DNA of 64,000 bases, taken from positions 124,001 through 188,000 of the forward strand of contig JAIYDI010000029.1 in the NCBI GenBank assembly GCA_027487555.1, read 5' to 3'. Below the pieces are notes generated by a model. The model was not told where the DNA came from. It did no database searches and saw only the letters and a list, made by a program, of their open reading frames with translations. A program made the position numbers and the translations under genes. Below, in pieces: positions 47,832-57,506 of the stretch (position 1 is its first letter; every line of letters starts with the position of its first letter). The stretch comes from Hyphomicrobiales bacterium (GTDB lineage: Bacteria; Pseudomonadota; Alphaproteobacteria; Rhizobiales; Devosiaceae).

Positions 47832-49097
47832 TCAGACCGGCCGCACCAGAACAACCTTCTTTTTTCCAAGCTGTACCTTGAAGGCTCCAGTGTCTTCATA
47901 CAGGTCTTGCCAGAAGACAATCTCTTTCGGGTCGGAGATAAGGCGGTCATTAATCCTGACCGCTCCCTCCTCAATTTTTCGTCTAGCTTCGGACCCCGAC
48001 GAAACTAGGCCAGATGCTACAATTATAGCAGCTGTAGTGCGGCCAAGCTGCCACTCCTCATTCGGTCCACGGTCAATGGTTGTAGTGGGTAGGTTTGCTG
48101 ACGACGTACCGGACTCAAAAAAGGCCCGCGCGGTTTCCGCGGCCTGCTCCGCTGCCTCACGGCCATGCACGATCGCGGTGATCTCGGTGGCAAGGATTTT
48201 CTTGGCTTCATTGATCTCAGAGCCGCCAAGCGCCGCGATCCGCGCGATCTCGTCGAGGGGCAGCCGGGTGAAGATCTTGAGCCACTTCTCGACGTCGGCG
48301 TCTTCGGTGTTCCGGAAATATTGCCAGAAATCGTAGGGGCTGAAGAGGTCGCCATTGAGCCACACGGCGCCATTCGCGGTCTTGCCCATCTTCTGGCCGG
48401 ATGACGTGGTCAGCAGCGGCGTCGTCAGGGCATAGAGCTGTGCGCCGCCCATGCGATGGCTGAGTTCCACACCATTGATGATGTTGCCCCATTGGTCCGA
48501 ACCGCCCATCTGCAGCACTGTGCCGTAGCGGCGGTTGAGCTCGACGAAATCGTAGCCCTGCATGATCATGTAGTTGAATTCGAGGAAACTGAGCGACTGC
48601 TCGCGGTCGAGCCGGAGCTTGACGCTGTCGAAGCTCAGCATGCGGTTGACCGAGAAATAGCGGCCAACGTCGCGCAGGAACTCAACATAATTGAGCTTCA
48701 GCAGCCAATCAGCATTGTTGACCATGATTGCATCGGTCGGGCCGTCGCCATAGCGAAGGATGCGGCTGTAAACCCTCTTGATGCTCTCGATATTGGTGTT
48801 GATCTTTTCGACACTCAGCAACTGGCGCTGATCATCCCTGAAGCTCGGGTCACCAACCATCGAGGTACCCCCGCCCATCAGGCTGATGGGCCGGTGCCCG
48901 GTTTCCTGCAGCCAATAGAGCAGGGTAACGGTGATCAGGTTGCCGATATGGATCGACGTCGCGGTCGCGTCGTAGCCTACATAGCCGGTGACGATCTCTT
49001 TGGCGGCCAAAGCATCAAGACCCTCGAGATCGGAACCTTGGTGGATGAAACCGCGCTGATCGAGCACGTTGAGAAAATCGGACTTGAACTGGGCCAT
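47832..49097 (-). CDS. tyrS: Tyrosyl-tRNA synthetase
   Basis: A 421-residue class I synthetase. The HIGH motif is SIHIGN and the KMSKS-type loop is GQKMGKT, the bacterial TyrRS-F form. YMIMQGYDF and GGSDQWGNI contact tyrosine. The C-terminal S4-like RNA-binding domain covers about 355-421 ([17 protein letters not shown]). ATG at 49097. Confidence 0.97.
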   Translation of the reverse strand: MAQFKSDFLNVLDQRGFIHQGSDLEGLDALAAKEIVTGYVGYDATATSIHIGNLITVTLLYWLQETGHRPISLMGGGTSMVGDPSFRDDQRQLLSVEKINTNIESIKRVYSRILRYGDGPTDAIMVNNADWLLKLNYVEFLRDVGRYFSVNRMLSFDSVKLRLDREQSLSFLEFNYMIMQGYDFVELNRRYGTVLQMGGSDQWGNIINGVELSHRMGGAQLYALTTPLLTTSSGQKMGKTANGAVWLNGDLFSPYDFWQYFRNTEDADVEKWLKIFTRLPLDEIARIAALGGSEINEAKKILATEITAIVHGREAAEQAAETARAFFESGTSSANLPTTTIDRGPNEEWQLGRTTAAIIVASGLVSSGSEARRKIEEGAVRINDRLISDPKEIVFWQDLYEDTGAFKVQLGKKKVVLVRPV

Positions 49098-49176
49098 GAT
49101 CGGTACTGCTGTTTGGGGCGCGTGCCCGCGGGGGTTGACAAGCTTACCACATGGGCTGGCGCCCGGCGGTTATCGT

Positions 49177-49211
49177 GGACCTCTTCCCGAGCCTGTCGAG
49201 GGACGAGGTCC
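49177..49211 (+). repeat. 35-bp imperfect palindromic repeat, copy B
   Basis: It lies between the alpha/beta hydrolase and tyrS, both on the minus strand. Perfect 7-base arms GGACCTC (49177-49183) and GAGGTCC (49205-49211) flank a core with CCGAGCCTGTCGA. By eye it is identical to the reverse complement of copy C at 30 of 35 positions. Confidence 0.65.
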
Positions 49212-49222
49212 GACGCCTGAGG

Positions 49223-49885
49223 CTAGCGCCCCTTGCCCGCCGCGATTTCCGCGCGGCGACGGTCGAGATAGTCGGCACAGCGCTCGGTCAGGTCGTCTAT
49301 CTTGTTTTCGTAGAAGTGGTTGGCATCCGGCACAATCTGCTGCTCGATGGTGATGCCCTTCTGCGTCTTGAGCTTGTCGACCAGTTTCTGCACTGATTGC
49401 GGCGGCGCTACACGGTCCTTGTCGCCATGGATGATAAGGCCTGAGGACGGGCAGGGCGCGAGGAACGAGAAATCATAGAGGTTCTCGGGCGGGCTCACCG
49501 AGATGAAGCCCTCTACCTCCGGGCGGCGCATAAGCAACTGCATGCCGATCCAGGCGCCGAAGGAGAAGCCTGCAATCCAGCAGCCGCGCGATTCACGGTT
49601 GAGCGCCTGCAGCCAATCGAGTGCGGCAGCAGCGTCAGACAGTTCGCCGATACCGTGGTCAAACATGCCCTGGCTGCGGCCGACACCGCGAGAATTGAAG
49701 CGCAGCACCGAGAAGCCGCGCTGTGCGAACATGTAGAACAGGTTGTAGACGATCTGGTTATTCATCGTGCCGCCGAACTGCGGGTGCGGATGCAGCACGA
49801 TGGCGATCGGAGAATTGGGCTCCTTGCCCGGCTGATAGCGGCCCTCGAGCCTGCCCTCGGGACCGTTGAAGATGACTTCTGGCAT
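49223..49885 (-). CDS. Alpha/beta hydrolase (dienelactone-hydrolase-like)
   Basis: A 220-residue hydrolase. HPHPQFGGTMNNQIV is the family's oxyanion-type His-Pro block, FNSRGVGRSQG follows, and the nucleophile is Ser in IAGFSFGAWIG. The acid is probably the Asp in IHGDKDRVAPP and the base is the His in PDANHFYENK. The substrate is unknown. The ATG at 49885 (MPEVIFNGPEG) is chosen over an upstream ATG. It is divergent from the suf operon. Confidence 0.85.
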   Translation of the reverse strand: MPEVIFNGPEGRLEGRYQPGKEPNSPIAIVLHPHPQFGGTMNNQIVYNLFYMFAQRGFSVLRFNSRGVGRSQGMFDHGIGELSDAAAALDWLQALNRESRGCWIAGFSFGAWIGMQLLMRRPEVEGFISVSPPENLYDFSFLAPCPSSGLIIHGDKDRVAPPQSVQKLVDKLKTQKGITIEQQIVPDANHFYENKIDDLTERCADYLDRRRAEIAAGKGR

Positions 49886-49973
49886 AGTATCGCTTCCCTG
49901 TCCGCCCAGCGGGCTTTGTCGCATGGCTGCTGCCATGCAGACGCCGGTCTCTCGGCTTGACGAATGATGTGTC

Positions 49974-50042
49974 GCCGCCTAAAAGATGGCCCGAAAACTC
50001 AAGTTTCGAATGGTTCTAAACTAGGTTTTCGGCTTAGGCGGC
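49974..50042. promoter_or_regulatory. Large bipartite inverted repeat upstream of the suf operon
   Basis: GCCGCCTAA (49974-49982) is repeated inverted as TTAGGCGGC (50034-50042). Just inside, CCGAAAAC (49991-49998) is inverted as GTTTTCGG (50025-50032). The enclosed bases hold the Irr-like box. The spacers between outer and inner arms differ (8 bases and 1 base). It could be overlapping protein sites or a folded leader. It lies 141 bases before the first suf gene. Confidence 0.6.
50004..50020 (+). promoter_or_regulatory. Putative Irr (ICE) box of the suf operon
   Basis: TTTCGAATGGTTCTAAA is a near-perfect 7-3-7 palindrome and differs at one base from TTTAGAA-N3-TTCTAAA, the form I recall for the rhizobial Irr iron-control element. 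In rhizobia, suf operons are known targets of Irr and RirA. I did not find a clear RirA box. Confidence 0.5.
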
Positions 50043-50183
50043 TGTTGGTTCTGCCAACCGCTTCCGGTTGCTGGTGAGCGCTCCTTTTAGTGAAAGAGCC
50101 AGCCCGATTTCAAGAATTGTTTGGCCCCATGTTGCGCCTAGCTGGGCTGGGGCCGAGCAAAGGCAAAGGCAAGATCAAGTTCG

Positions 50184-51338
50184 ATGACGCGCAAGGCCGT
50201 CTATCTCGATCATAATGCCTCCGCCCCGCTCTTGCCGGCGGCGCGGGATGCGCTGATTGCTGCGCTCGACTTGGTGGGCAACCCGTCTTCGGTTCATGGG
50301 CATGGCCGCGCCCTCCGGGCAATTGTCGACAAGGCACGCGCGCAAGTAGCCGAGCTTGCCGGTGCCGAGCGAGAGCAGGTTGTTTTCACTTCTTCTGCCA
50401 CAGAGGCGATCACGCAGGCTATCACAGCCGGTGCCGCCGGACTGGGCGTCGATGCCATAGTCGTCTCCGCTGGTGAGCATGCGGCCGTGCTGAAGGCTGC
50501 CGAGGCGACCGGGCTGCCGGTCCGTAAGGTTGGGCTTGATGCAGACGGGGTGATCCGCGTCGACGAGATCGCGGCGGCAGTGTTCGAGGCGAGCGCTGCC
50601 GGGGTCAAGCTTCTGGTGGCCGTGCACCTCGTCAACAACGAGACCGGCGTTATCCAGCCCGTCGACCAGATCGAAGTGCTGGTCGGCCCGACGCCGCATT
50701 ACCTGTTTGTCGATGCGGTGCAGGGCTTCGGCAAGCTCGCGCTCGATTTCGGCGGACGCGCGCCCGACATGGTTGCCGTCAGCGCCCACAAGATCGGTGG
50801 TCCGATCGGGGTTGGCGCGCTGCTGATGAAGAACCATATCTCCAATGTCCGGTTGATCCCGGGCGGCGGGCAGGAGGCTGGCCGACGTGGCGGCACCGAG
50901 CCCGCGGCGTTGATTGCGTCGTTCGGCGCCGCGGCAGCGGCCTTCCCCACGGCCTACTACACTGCCGCGACGCACAAGCTGGTCGAAGCTATCGAGAGCG
51001 GAATGCGATCGGTTGCACCCGATCTCGTGATCTTCGGGGCCGGTGTGGACCGTATCGGTAATACGAGCAACTTCGCCGTGCCTGGGCTCAACAGTGCCGT
51101 CGCAATGATGGGCCTCGACCTAGGTGGATTGGCGGTTTCATCTGGTTCCGCGTGTTCGTCGGGCAAGGTCGGCGCCAGCCATGTGTTGGCAGCGATGGGC
51201 GTTCTATCGGCGCTTGGCGAGGCGGCTTTGCGGGTGAGCTTCGGCTGGTCGTCCACACGGGACGATGCCGAGGCGTTTCTCAAGGGTTTCAGCGAAATCG
51301 TGTCGCGCCATCGTGCCCGTCACGGCGTCGCAGCATAG
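50184..51338 (+). CDS. Cysteine desulfurase, IscS/NifS-like, first gene of suf operon
   Basis: A 384-residue PLP enzyme that releases sulfur from cysteine as an enzyme persulfide. The PLP lysine is in [10 protein letters not shown] and the mobile-loop Cys is in [10 protein letters not shown], a group I (IscS-like) arrangement unlike the group II SufS later in the operon. [14 protein letters not shown] opens the fold. The same order, with an IscS-like enzyme ahead of sufB, is seen in rhizobia (sometimes called sufS2). It starts at ATG 50184 with only a weak ribosome site. Confidence 0.93.
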   Translation: MTRKAVYLDHNASAPLLPAARDALIAALDLVGNPSSVHGHGRALRAIVDKARAQVAELAGAEREQVVFTSSATEAITQAITAGAAGLGVDAIVVSAGEHAAVLKAAEATGLPVRKVGLDADGVIRVDEIAAAVFEASAAGVKLLVAVHLVNNETGVIQPVDQIEVLVGPTPHYLFVDAVQGFGKLALDFGGRAPDMVAVSAHKIGGPIGVGALLMKNHISNVRLIPGGGQEAGRRGGTEPAALIASFGAAAAAFPTAYYTAATHKLVEAIESGMRSVAPDLVIFGAGVDRIGNTSNFAVPGLNSAVAMMGLDLGGLAVSSGSACSSGKVGASHVLAAMGVLSALGEAALRVSFGWSSTRDDAEAFLKGFSEIVSRHRARHGVAA

Positions 51339-51348
51339 GAAAGAGACA

Positions 51349-52848
51349 ATGGCTGAGTACGACATCCCGACCTTGAAGGAAGAGATCGAGAAGGAGACCG
51401 TCGAGCAGGTTCTCGCGCTCGATGTCGACAAGTACAAGTACGGGTTCGAGACCAAGCTAGAGGTCGACCGCGCGCCCAAGGGGCTGAGCGAGGACACGAT
51501 CCGCTTCATTTCGGCCAAGAAAGAAGAGCCGGAATGGATGCTGGAGTGGCGGCTCGAGGCCTATCGCCGTTGGCTGACCATGACTGAGCCGACCTGGGCG
51601 AAGGTGCATTACCCCCGGATCGACTTCCAGGACATGTATTATTACGCCGCCCCCAAGGGCACGAACCGGCCAAAGTCGCTCGACGAGGTCGATCCGGCGC
51701 TGCTCGAAATGTACGAGAAGCTCGGTGTGCCGCTCAAGGAGCGCGAATTGCTGGCTGGTGTCGAGCAGCCGAGGGTTGCCGTCGACGCCGTGATCGACTC
51801 GGTGTCGGTGGCAACGACGTTTCGCGCTGAGCTCAACAAGATGGGCATCATCTTCTGCTCCATCTCCGAGGCGATCCGCGAGTACCCGGATCTCGTGAAG
51901 CAGTATCTCGGCACCGTCGTTCCGGTGACGGACAACTACTATGCGACGCTCAACTCCGCCGTCTTCACTGACGGTTCCTTCTGCTATGTGCCCAAGGGCG
52001 TCCGCTGCCCGATGGAGCTGTCGACCTATTTCCGCATCAACGAGGCGAAGACCGGCCAGTTCGAGCGCACGCTGCTGATCTGCGACGAAGGCGCCTATGT
52101 CAGCTATCTAGAAGGCTGCACGGCGCCCGCTCGCGCCGAGCACCAGCTGCATGCCGCCGTGGTCGAGCTGGTGGCCCTCAAGGATGCCGAGATCAAGTAC
52201 TCGACCGTGCAGAACTGGTTCCCGGGCGACAAGGACGGCAAGGGCGGCGTCTATAACTTCGTCACCAAGCGGGGCGACTGCCGCGGCGACAATTCCAAGA
52301 TCAGCTGGACGCAGGTCGAAACCGGTTCCGCGATCACCTGGAAGTACCCCAGCTGCATCCTACGCGGCGACAATTCGTCGGGCGAGTTCTACTCGATCGC
52401 CATTTCGAACGGCTACCAGCAGGTGGATTCCGGCACCAAGATGATCCATCTGGGCAAGAACACCACGAGCCGGATCATCTCGAAGGGCATCGCCGCCGGG
52501 TTCTCCGACAATACCTATCGCGGGCAGGTCTCTGCACATGCCAAGGCCAAGGGCGCGCGCAATTTCACCCAATGCGACAGCCTGTTGATTGGCGACAAGT
52601 GCGGAGCGCATACCGTGCCCTATATCGAGAGCCGCAACGCCTCGGCCGTGTTCGAGCACGAGGCGACGACGTCGAAGATTTCCGACGACCAGATGTTCTA
52701 CGCCATGCAGCGCGGCCTCTCCGAAGAGGAAGCGGTGGCGCTGATCGTCAATGGCTTCGTCCGCGACGTGCTGCAGCATCTGCCCATGGAGTTCATGGTC
52801 GAGACGCAGAAGCTCATCTCCATCTCGCTGGAAGGCAGTGTGGGGTGA
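51349..52848 (+). CDS. sufB: Fe-S cluster assembly scaffold SufB
   Basis: A 499-residue core subunit of the SufBC2D scaffold on which iron-sulfur clusters are built. Conserved blocks include [20 protein letters not shown], the cysteine in [25 protein letters not shown] and the C-terminal [17 protein letters not shown] with the Glu-His ligand region. The ATG at 51349 has GGAAAGAG upstream, 10 bases after the desulfurase stop; the frame upstream overlaps that gene and is not used. The stop overlaps the small membrane protein as TGATG. Confidence 0.97.
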   Translation: MAEYDIPTLKEEIEKETVEQVLALDVDKYKYGFETKLEVDRAPKGLSEDTIRFISAKKEEPEWMLEWRLEAYRRWLTMTEPTWAKVHYPRIDFQDMYYYAAPKGTNRPKSLDEVDPALLEMYEKLGVPLKERELLAGVEQPRVAVDAVIDSVSVATTFRAELNKMGIIFCSISEAIREYPDLVKQYLGTVVPVTDNYYATLNSAVFTDGSFCYVPKGVRCPMELSTYFRINEAKTGQFERTLLICDEGAYVSYLEGCTAPARAEHQLHAAVVELVALKDAEIKYSTVQNWFPGDKDGKGGVYNFVTKRGDCRGDNSKISWTQVETGSAITWKYPSCILRGDNSSGEFYSIAISNGYQQVDSGTKMIHLGKNTTSRIISKGIAAGFSDNTYRGQVSAHAKAKGARNFTQCDSLLIGDKCGAHTVPYIESRNASAVFEHEATTSKISDDQMFYAMQRGLSEEEAVALIVNGFVRDVLQHLPMEFMVETQKLISISLEGSVG

Positions 52849-53144
52849 TGGCCAAGTACTGGTTTGCGCGGCAGTTTCCGCTTTCGGAGCCCAAGGCCAC
52901 GCGCGTCGGCCCGGTCAGCACCGAGGGGCTGATGGTCGTGACGTTTTTTGCGGCCGCGCTGATCGCTGGTGCTGCGGGCCTGTTCCTATTCGCTTTCACA
53001 TATGGAGCCCCGCTGCTCGGTTTCGGACTGTTCCTGTGCTTCGCTCTGGTAGGGACGGCAGTTCTCGTGGTTGCCGTCGCGACGCGAAGCGACAGGCAGC
53101 ACACCGTTGCCGAATACAAAAGCGGACGTGTGCGCCAGCCGTGA
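52848..53144 (+). CDS. Small two-span membrane protein between sufB and sufC
   Basis: Not recognised. A 98-residue protein with a short polar N terminus ([10 protein letters not shown]), two hydrophobic segments (about 28-50 and 54-77) and a polar tail with VATRSDRQHTVAEYKS. The ATG shares one base with the sufB stop, so translation is coupled. Position suggests a role near Fe-S assembly, but homology does not. A passenger gene is equally possible. It is oddly placed, since sufB and sufC products form one complex. Confidence 0.7.
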   Translation: MAKYWFARQFPLSEPKATRVGPVSTEGLMVVTFFAAALIAGAAGLFLFAFTYGAPLLGFGLFLCFALVGTAVLVVAVATRSDRQHTVAEYKSGRVRQP

Positions 53145-53221
53145 CGCGGCGCCACACCATTTGATTGCAACTGCGCTGGTCCCCTCGCGTGGACCGCCCG
53201 TAAAGAGACTGGAGAGACAAG

Positions 53222-53983
53222 ATGACAACCCCGATGCTGGAAATCCGCAACCTGCATGTGCGTATCGAGGAGCGCGAAATCCTGAAGGGCGTGAACCTCG
53301 TTGTTCCGAAGGGCGAAGTGCATGCCATCATGGGGCGCAACGGCTCGGGCAAGTCGACGCTTTCCTATGTGCTTGCTGGCAAGGAAGACTACGAAGTTAC
53401 CGAGGGCGAGGTGCTGCTTGATGGCGTGAACATCCTCGAGATGGAGCCGTCCGAGCGAGCGGTGGCCGGGCTGTTCCTTGCCTTCCAGTATCCGATCGAA
53501 ATCCCAGGCGTCGCGACCATGACCTTCTTGAAGGCGGCGCTCAACGCACAACGCAAGGCCCGCGGCGAGGTCGAAATCTCGACGCCTGATTTCATGCGGG
53601 CGGTGAAGGAGAGCGGCAAGCAGCTCAACATCGATTCCGAAATGCTCAAGCGCGCGCTCAATGTTGGCTTCTCTGGCGGCGAGAAGAAGCGTGCCGAAAT
53701 CCTGCAGATGGCGCTGTTGAAGCCCAAGATGTGCATTCTCGACGAAACGGATTCCGGCCTCGATATCGACGCCCTTCAGGTGGTGTCGAATGGCGTGAAT
53801 TCGCTCCGTGACGGTGAGCGGGCTATGCTGGTCATCACCCACTATCAGCGGCTGCTGAACCACATCGTGCCCGACGTGGTGCATGTGTTCTCCGATGGTC
53901 GCGTGGTCGAATCTGGTGGCAAGGAACTGGCGCTTGAGCTCGAAGCCAAGGGCTATGCCGATTTCGATAGCGCAGCTGCGTAA
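53222..53983 (+). CDS. sufC: Fe-S assembly ATPase SufC
   Basis: A 253-residue ABC-type ATPase that drives conformational change in SufBCD. Walker A is GRNGSGKST, the signature is [11 protein letters not shown] and Walker B is [15 protein letters not shown]. The [20 protein letters not shown] segment is the SufC-specific helical region. It has a GAGAG-type ribosome site before the ATG. It is separated from sufB by the small membrane protein and a 77-base gap. Confidence 0.97.
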   Translation: MTTPMLEIRNLHVRIEEREILKGVNLVVPKGEVHAIMGRNGSGKSTLSYVLAGKEDYEVTEGEVLLDGVNILEMEPSERAVAGLFLAFQYPIEIPGVATMTFLKAALNAQRKARGEVEISTPDFMRAVKESGKQLNIDSEMLKRALNVGFSGGEKKRAEILQMALLKPKMCILDETDSGLDIDALQVVSNGVNSLRDGERAMLVITHYQRLLNHIVPDVVHVFSDGRVVESGGKELALELEAKGYADFDSAAA

Positions 53984-53995
53984 GGGGAACCGGCA

Positions 53996-55195
53996 ATGAA
54001 CGCCATCGTGCGGCTGGGACCAGCCGAACTGACGCTGATCGAGCAACTGAAGAACCTGGGTGCGCATGCCGAGGCGGAGCGGCTGACCGCTGCCGGCCTG
54101 CCGACGCGGCGCGTCGAGAGCTATCACTATACCGATCTCAAGGCGCTGCTGCGCTCCGTGCCGGAACTCGGCACCGCTGGAGGGGCAGGGGCTCCGCATT
54201 TCGATATTCCGGGTACGTGGCGCGTGGCCATCGTCAATGGAGCGATTGGCTCGCCCATCGGCGCGCCGCATGGCGTGACGGCCGGCACCGTGTCGGGCAG
54301 CGTGCTCACCGAGCGCGATGACATGCTGGTCCGGCTCAATTCCGCGCTGACGCAGCAGTCGCTGTCGCTCGAGATTTCCGGCGACATCGCAGAGCCGCTG
54401 GTCATCGACCGGCAGTTTGCCGGCGAGGCAGCGCATGTCGCCACGGGCGCGAAAATCTTTGTCGCCGACGGTGCGAAGGTTACCATCGTCGAAGTCTATT
54501 CGGGCTCCGAAGCGGCACATTTAGGCAATCACGCGACCTATCTCGCCATCGGCAAGGGCGCGGAAGTTACCCACATCACACTCAACCTGATGGACAAGGC
54601 TGCGACACATTTCGCCACCAACGAGTACCTGATTTCCGAAAGCGCCAGGCTCCGCACGCTCGCCATCCAGGCTGGCGGCGCTCTCAGTCGCACGCAGCTG
54701 CTGCCTCGATATGTCGGCAAGGGTGCCTACGCCGATATCACCGGTCTCAGCCTCGTCGGCGATGGTCAGCATGCCGATATCACCATGGACGCGCAGCACG
54801 CGGTGCCCAACACGTCATCGAAACCGCTGTTCAAGTCGATTGCGCGCGGCCGCTCGAAGGCGGTTGTACAGGGGCGGCTCGTCGTCGCGCGCGATGCACA
54901 AAAGACCGATGCCAAGCTGATGGCGCAGGGGCTGATGCTGTCGGATGAGGCGGAAATCCTCACCAAGCCTGAACTCGAAATCTATGCCGACGACGTCGTT
55001 TGCGGCCATGGCTCGACCTGTGGCAGGCTCGACGACGATCACCTGTTCTATCTGATGGCGCGCGGCATCGACAAAATCACCGCCGAGACCATGCTTGTTC
55101 GTGCCTTTCTCGCCGCACTGGTAGACCCGATCGAAAACCAGAGCCTGAAGGCGGCGCTGACTGGCGTCATCGATGGGTGGCTGGAGAACGCTTGA
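53996..55195 (+). CDS. sufD: Fe-S cluster assembly protein SufD
   Basis: A 399-residue SufB paralogue that completes the scaffold. It has RRVESYHYTDLKALL near the N terminus, DMDAQHAVPNTSS-like repeats in the beta helix, and the C-terminal block DDVVCGHGSTCGRLDDDHLFY, the SufD signature. AAGGGGA lies eight bases before the ATG, 12 bases after sufC. Confidence 0.96.
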   Translation: MNAIVRLGPAELTLIEQLKNLGAHAEAERLTAAGLPTRRVESYHYTDLKALLRSVPELGTAGGAGAPHFDIPGTWRVAIVNGAIGSPIGAPHGVTAGTVSGSVLTERDDMLVRLNSALTQQSLSLEISGDIAEPLVIDRQFAGEAAHVATGAKIFVADGAKVTIVEVYSGSEAAHLGNHATYLAIGKGAEVTHITLNLMDKAATHFATNEYLISESARLRTLAIQAGGALSRTQLLPRYVGKGAYADITGLSLVGDGQHADITMDAQHAVPNTSSKPLFKSIARGRSKAVVQGRLVVARDAQKTDAKLMAQGLMLSDEAEILTKPELEIYADDVVCGHGSTCGRLDDDHLFYLMARGIDKITAETMLVRAFLAALVDPIENQSLKAALTGVIDGWLENA

Positions 55196-55216
55196 TCGTG
55201 GGGCACTGACGTTCCC

Positions 55217-55251
55217 GGACCTTGTCCTTCGACAGCCTCAGGATGAGGTCC
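55217..55251 (-). repeat. 35-bp imperfect palindromic repeat, copy C
   Basis: It lies inside the suf operon, in the 119-base gap between sufD and sufS, in reverse orientation. Arms pair over 6 bases (GGACCT with AGGTCC) and the core includes GAGGCTGTCGAAGG. A hairpin here could tune the level of the downstream sufS-sufT-sufA message. Confidence 0.65.
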
Positions 55252-55314
55252 TCAGACTTCCAATAGCCTTCTTGGTGAGCTTTTCGAACCTCGACGGCGG
55301 AGATGTACAGGTTC

Positions 55315-56535
55315 ATGACCTTTGACCTCGCGAAAGTTCGCGCAGATTTTCCGATTCTCGCCGAGCCCATCCACGGCAAGCGTCTGGTCTATCTCGACTC
55401 AGGCGCTTCGGCGCAGAAGCCTAACGCCGTGCTCGACAAGATGGATTGGGCCCATAGGCACGCCTACGCGAATGTGCATCGCGGCCTGCATACGCTCGCA
55501 AATCGCGCTACCGAGGCCTACGAGGATGGTCGCGCCGCCGTGCGACGCTTCCTGAACGCTGCCCGCGTCGAAGAGATCATCTTCACCCGTTCTGCCACCG
55601 AAGCGATCAACCTCGTCGCCTCGTCCTTTGCCGGTCCGCGGATCGGGGAGGGCGACGAGATCGTTCTCACCATGATGGAGCATCACTCCAACATCGTGCC
55701 GTGGCACTTCCACCGCGAGCGCAAGGGTGCGGTGCTGAAGTGGGTCGATGTACGGGACGATGGCAGCTTCGACCTCGATGCGTTCGAGCGTGCGCTGAGC
55801 CCACGAACCCGCATGGTTGCAGTTACCCATATGTCCAACGTGCTCGGCACGGTGGTGCCCATCGACAAGGTGGTAGAGATTGCCCATGCGCGCGGTATTC
55901 CGGTGCTGGTCGATGGCAGCCAGGGCGCTGTGCATCTCGACGTCGACGTGCAGAAGCTCGGTGTCGATTTCTACGTGTTCACCGGCCACAAACTCTACGG
56001 GCCGACCGGCATCGGCGTGCTCTACGGCAAGTATGATCTGCTCGCCGAAATGCAGCCCTATCAGGGCGGCGGCGAGATGATCGATATCGTCACCACCGAC
56101 ACTATCACCTACAACACGCCGCCGCACCGCTTCGAGGCCGGTACCCCACCCATAGTGCAGGCCATCGGGCTCGGCGCCGCCGTCGACTATGTCGAGGATA
56201 TCGGCCGCGAGGCCGCGCGCGCGCATGAGGCGGAGCTGACCGCCTACACGCTGGAGCGTCTCGGCCGGATCAACTCGCTGCGCCTCATCGGCACGGCGTC
56301 GGGCAAGGGTAGTATCTTCTCGTTCGAGATTGCTGGTGCTCACGCGCATGACGTCGCGACCATCCTCGATCGCTATGGTATCGCGGTCCGCGCCGGAACG
56401 CATTGCGCCATGCCGCTGCTCAAGCGCTTCGGCGTCTCCTCTACCTGCCGCGCGTCCTTCGGCCTATATACCGGCAAGGACGACATCGATGCCCTCGTCG
56501 AGGGCATCGAAAAGGCGCGGACATTTTTTGCCTGA
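55315..56535 (+). CDS. sufS: Cysteine desulfurase SufS (group II)
   Basis: A 406-residue PLP desulfurase. The internal-aldimine lysine is in TGHKLYGPTG and the active-site cysteine in RAGTHCAMPLL, the short-loop group II pattern. RLVYLDSGASAQKP and MEHHSNIVPWHF complete the core. Group II enzymes usually need a sulfur acceptor such as SufE or SufU; none is in the window. I use ATG 55315 (MTFDLAKVRADFPIL) as the family begins there; ATG 55303 is in frame but its GGAG is directly adjacent. Confidence 0.95.
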   Translation: MTFDLAKVRADFPILAEPIHGKRLVYLDSGASAQKPNAVLDKMDWAHRHAYANVHRGLHTLANRATEAYEDGRAAVRRFLNAARVEEIIFTRSATEAINLVASSFAGPRIGEGDEIVLTMMEHHSNIVPWHFHRERKGAVLKWVDVRDDGSFDLDAFERALSPRTRMVAVTHMSNVLGTVVPIDKVVEIAHARGIPVLVDGSQGAVHLDVDVQKLGVDFYVFTGHKLYGPTGIGVLYGKYDLLAEMQPYQGGGEMIDIVTTDTITYNTPPHRFEAGTPPIVQAIGLGAAVDYVEDIGREAARAHEAELTAYTLERLGRINSLRLIGTASGKGSIFSFEIAGAHAHDVATILDRYGIAVRAGTHCAMPLLKRFGVSSTCRASFGLYTGKDDIDALVEGIEKARTFFA

Positions 56536-56546
56536 AGGGTTTCACA

Positions 56547-56966
56547 ATGAGTGACGACGCCAATGCTGTTGCCGAAATCGCCGCGCCGGCCGCCGAGGCC
56601 GCGCCTGCTGAAGCGCCGCGCATCACCCCCAGTGTCGGCAGCGGCATTCCAGCTGAAGAGGTCGATCGGCTGACCCGCGACCTCATCGGCGTCCTCAAGA
56701 CGGTGTACGACCCGGAGATCCCGGTTGATATCTATGAGCTTGGGCTGATCTATCGGGTCGATCTTGATGACGATCGCAACCTGACCATCGACATGACGCT
56801 GACGGCGCCGGGCTGCCCGGTCGCGGGCGAAATGCCGGGTTGGGTGGAAAACGCCGCACGCTCGGTTGAAGGCATCCAGGACGTGACCGTCAACATGGTC
56901 TACGATCCGCCATGGGATGCGTCGCGGATGAGCGAAGAAGCCCAGGTCGCGCTCAACTGGTGGTAA
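56547..56966 (+). CDS. sufT: SufT-like DUF59 (MIP18) Fe-S maturation protein
   Basis: A 139-residue protein. An Ala/Pro-rich N-terminal extension (about 1-30) precedes a MIP18/DUF59 domain with VYDPEIPVDIYELGLIY, LTAPGCPVAGEMP including the reactive-type Cys, and VNMVYDPPWDASRMS. Such proteins aid maturation of Fe-S proteins. In rhizobial operons this gene is also called sufX. AAGGG lies seven bases before the ATG. Confidence 0.92.
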   Translation: MSDDANAVAEIAAPAAEAAPAEAPRITPSVGSGIPAEEVDRLTRDLIGVLKTVYDPEIPVDIYELGLIYRVDLDDDRNLTIDMTLTAPGCPVAGEMPGWVENAARSVEGIQDVTVNMVYDPPWDASRMSEEAQVALNWW

Positions 56967-57013
56967 CCAGTCGCGAAGCGCCCTATATTGGCATCACTGC
57001 CACGAGGTTTGCC

Positions 57014-57406
57014 ATGCCGCTGAAGATCATGAGCCTGACTGATGCCGCTGCGGAGCGCATCAAGGAGATCATCGCCGAAAGCGACACGCCGGTCGCAGGC
57101 GTCCGCGTCGGCGTCAAGAATGCCGGGTGCGCTGGTCAGGCGTATACGCTCGACTACGTCGCCGAGGCGATAAGGGGCGACGATCATGTCGCCGAAAAAG
57201 GCGTTCATGTTTATGTTGAACCCAAGGCAACGCTGTTCCTGCTCGGCACGGTTATGGATTTCGAGGAGGATATCCTCAAGTCAAGCTTCACCTTCAAGAA
57301 CCCCAACCAGACCGGCGCCTGCGGCTGCGGCGAAAGCGTGCAACTGAAGCCCGCTGACCTCAAGGCGCTTGCTGATGCTCGTGGTGCTGGCGCCACCGCA
57401 GCCTGA
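57014..57406 (+). CDS. sufA: A-type Fe-S carrier SufA
   Basis: A 130-residue HesB/IscA family protein that carries clusters from the scaffold to target proteins. The three ligand cysteines are in VKNAGCAGQAY and the C-terminal GACGCGESV (CxC). GAGG is six bases before the ATG at 57014; the frame extends upstream but without similarity. It is the last gene of the suf operon. Repeat copy D lies 30 bases downstream. Confidence 0.95.
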   Translation: MPLKIMSLTDAAAERIKEIIAESDTPVAGVRVGVKNAGCAGQAYTLDYVAEAIRGDDHVAEKGVHVYVEPKATLFLLGTVMDFEEDILKSSFTFKNPNQTGACGCGESVQLKPADLKALADARGAGATAA

Positions 57407-57435
57407 TCGATCTGTGTGCCAACCAGCGGTTGTGA

Positions 57436-57470
57436 GCCCCTCATCGTGAGCCTATCGAACGACGAGGGGC
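57436..57470 (+). repeat. 35-bp imperfect palindromic repeat, copy D
   Basis: It lies between the convergent sufA and amidase genes. Perfect 7-base arms GCCCCTC (57436-57442) and GAGGGGC (57464-57470) differ from copy B at two paired positions, both compensated. It may act as a shared 3' end hairpin. Confidence 0.65.
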
Positions 57471-57506
57471 GGGGGCAAAGCTGAAAAGCGCATTGTGCCC
57501 TTTCGA

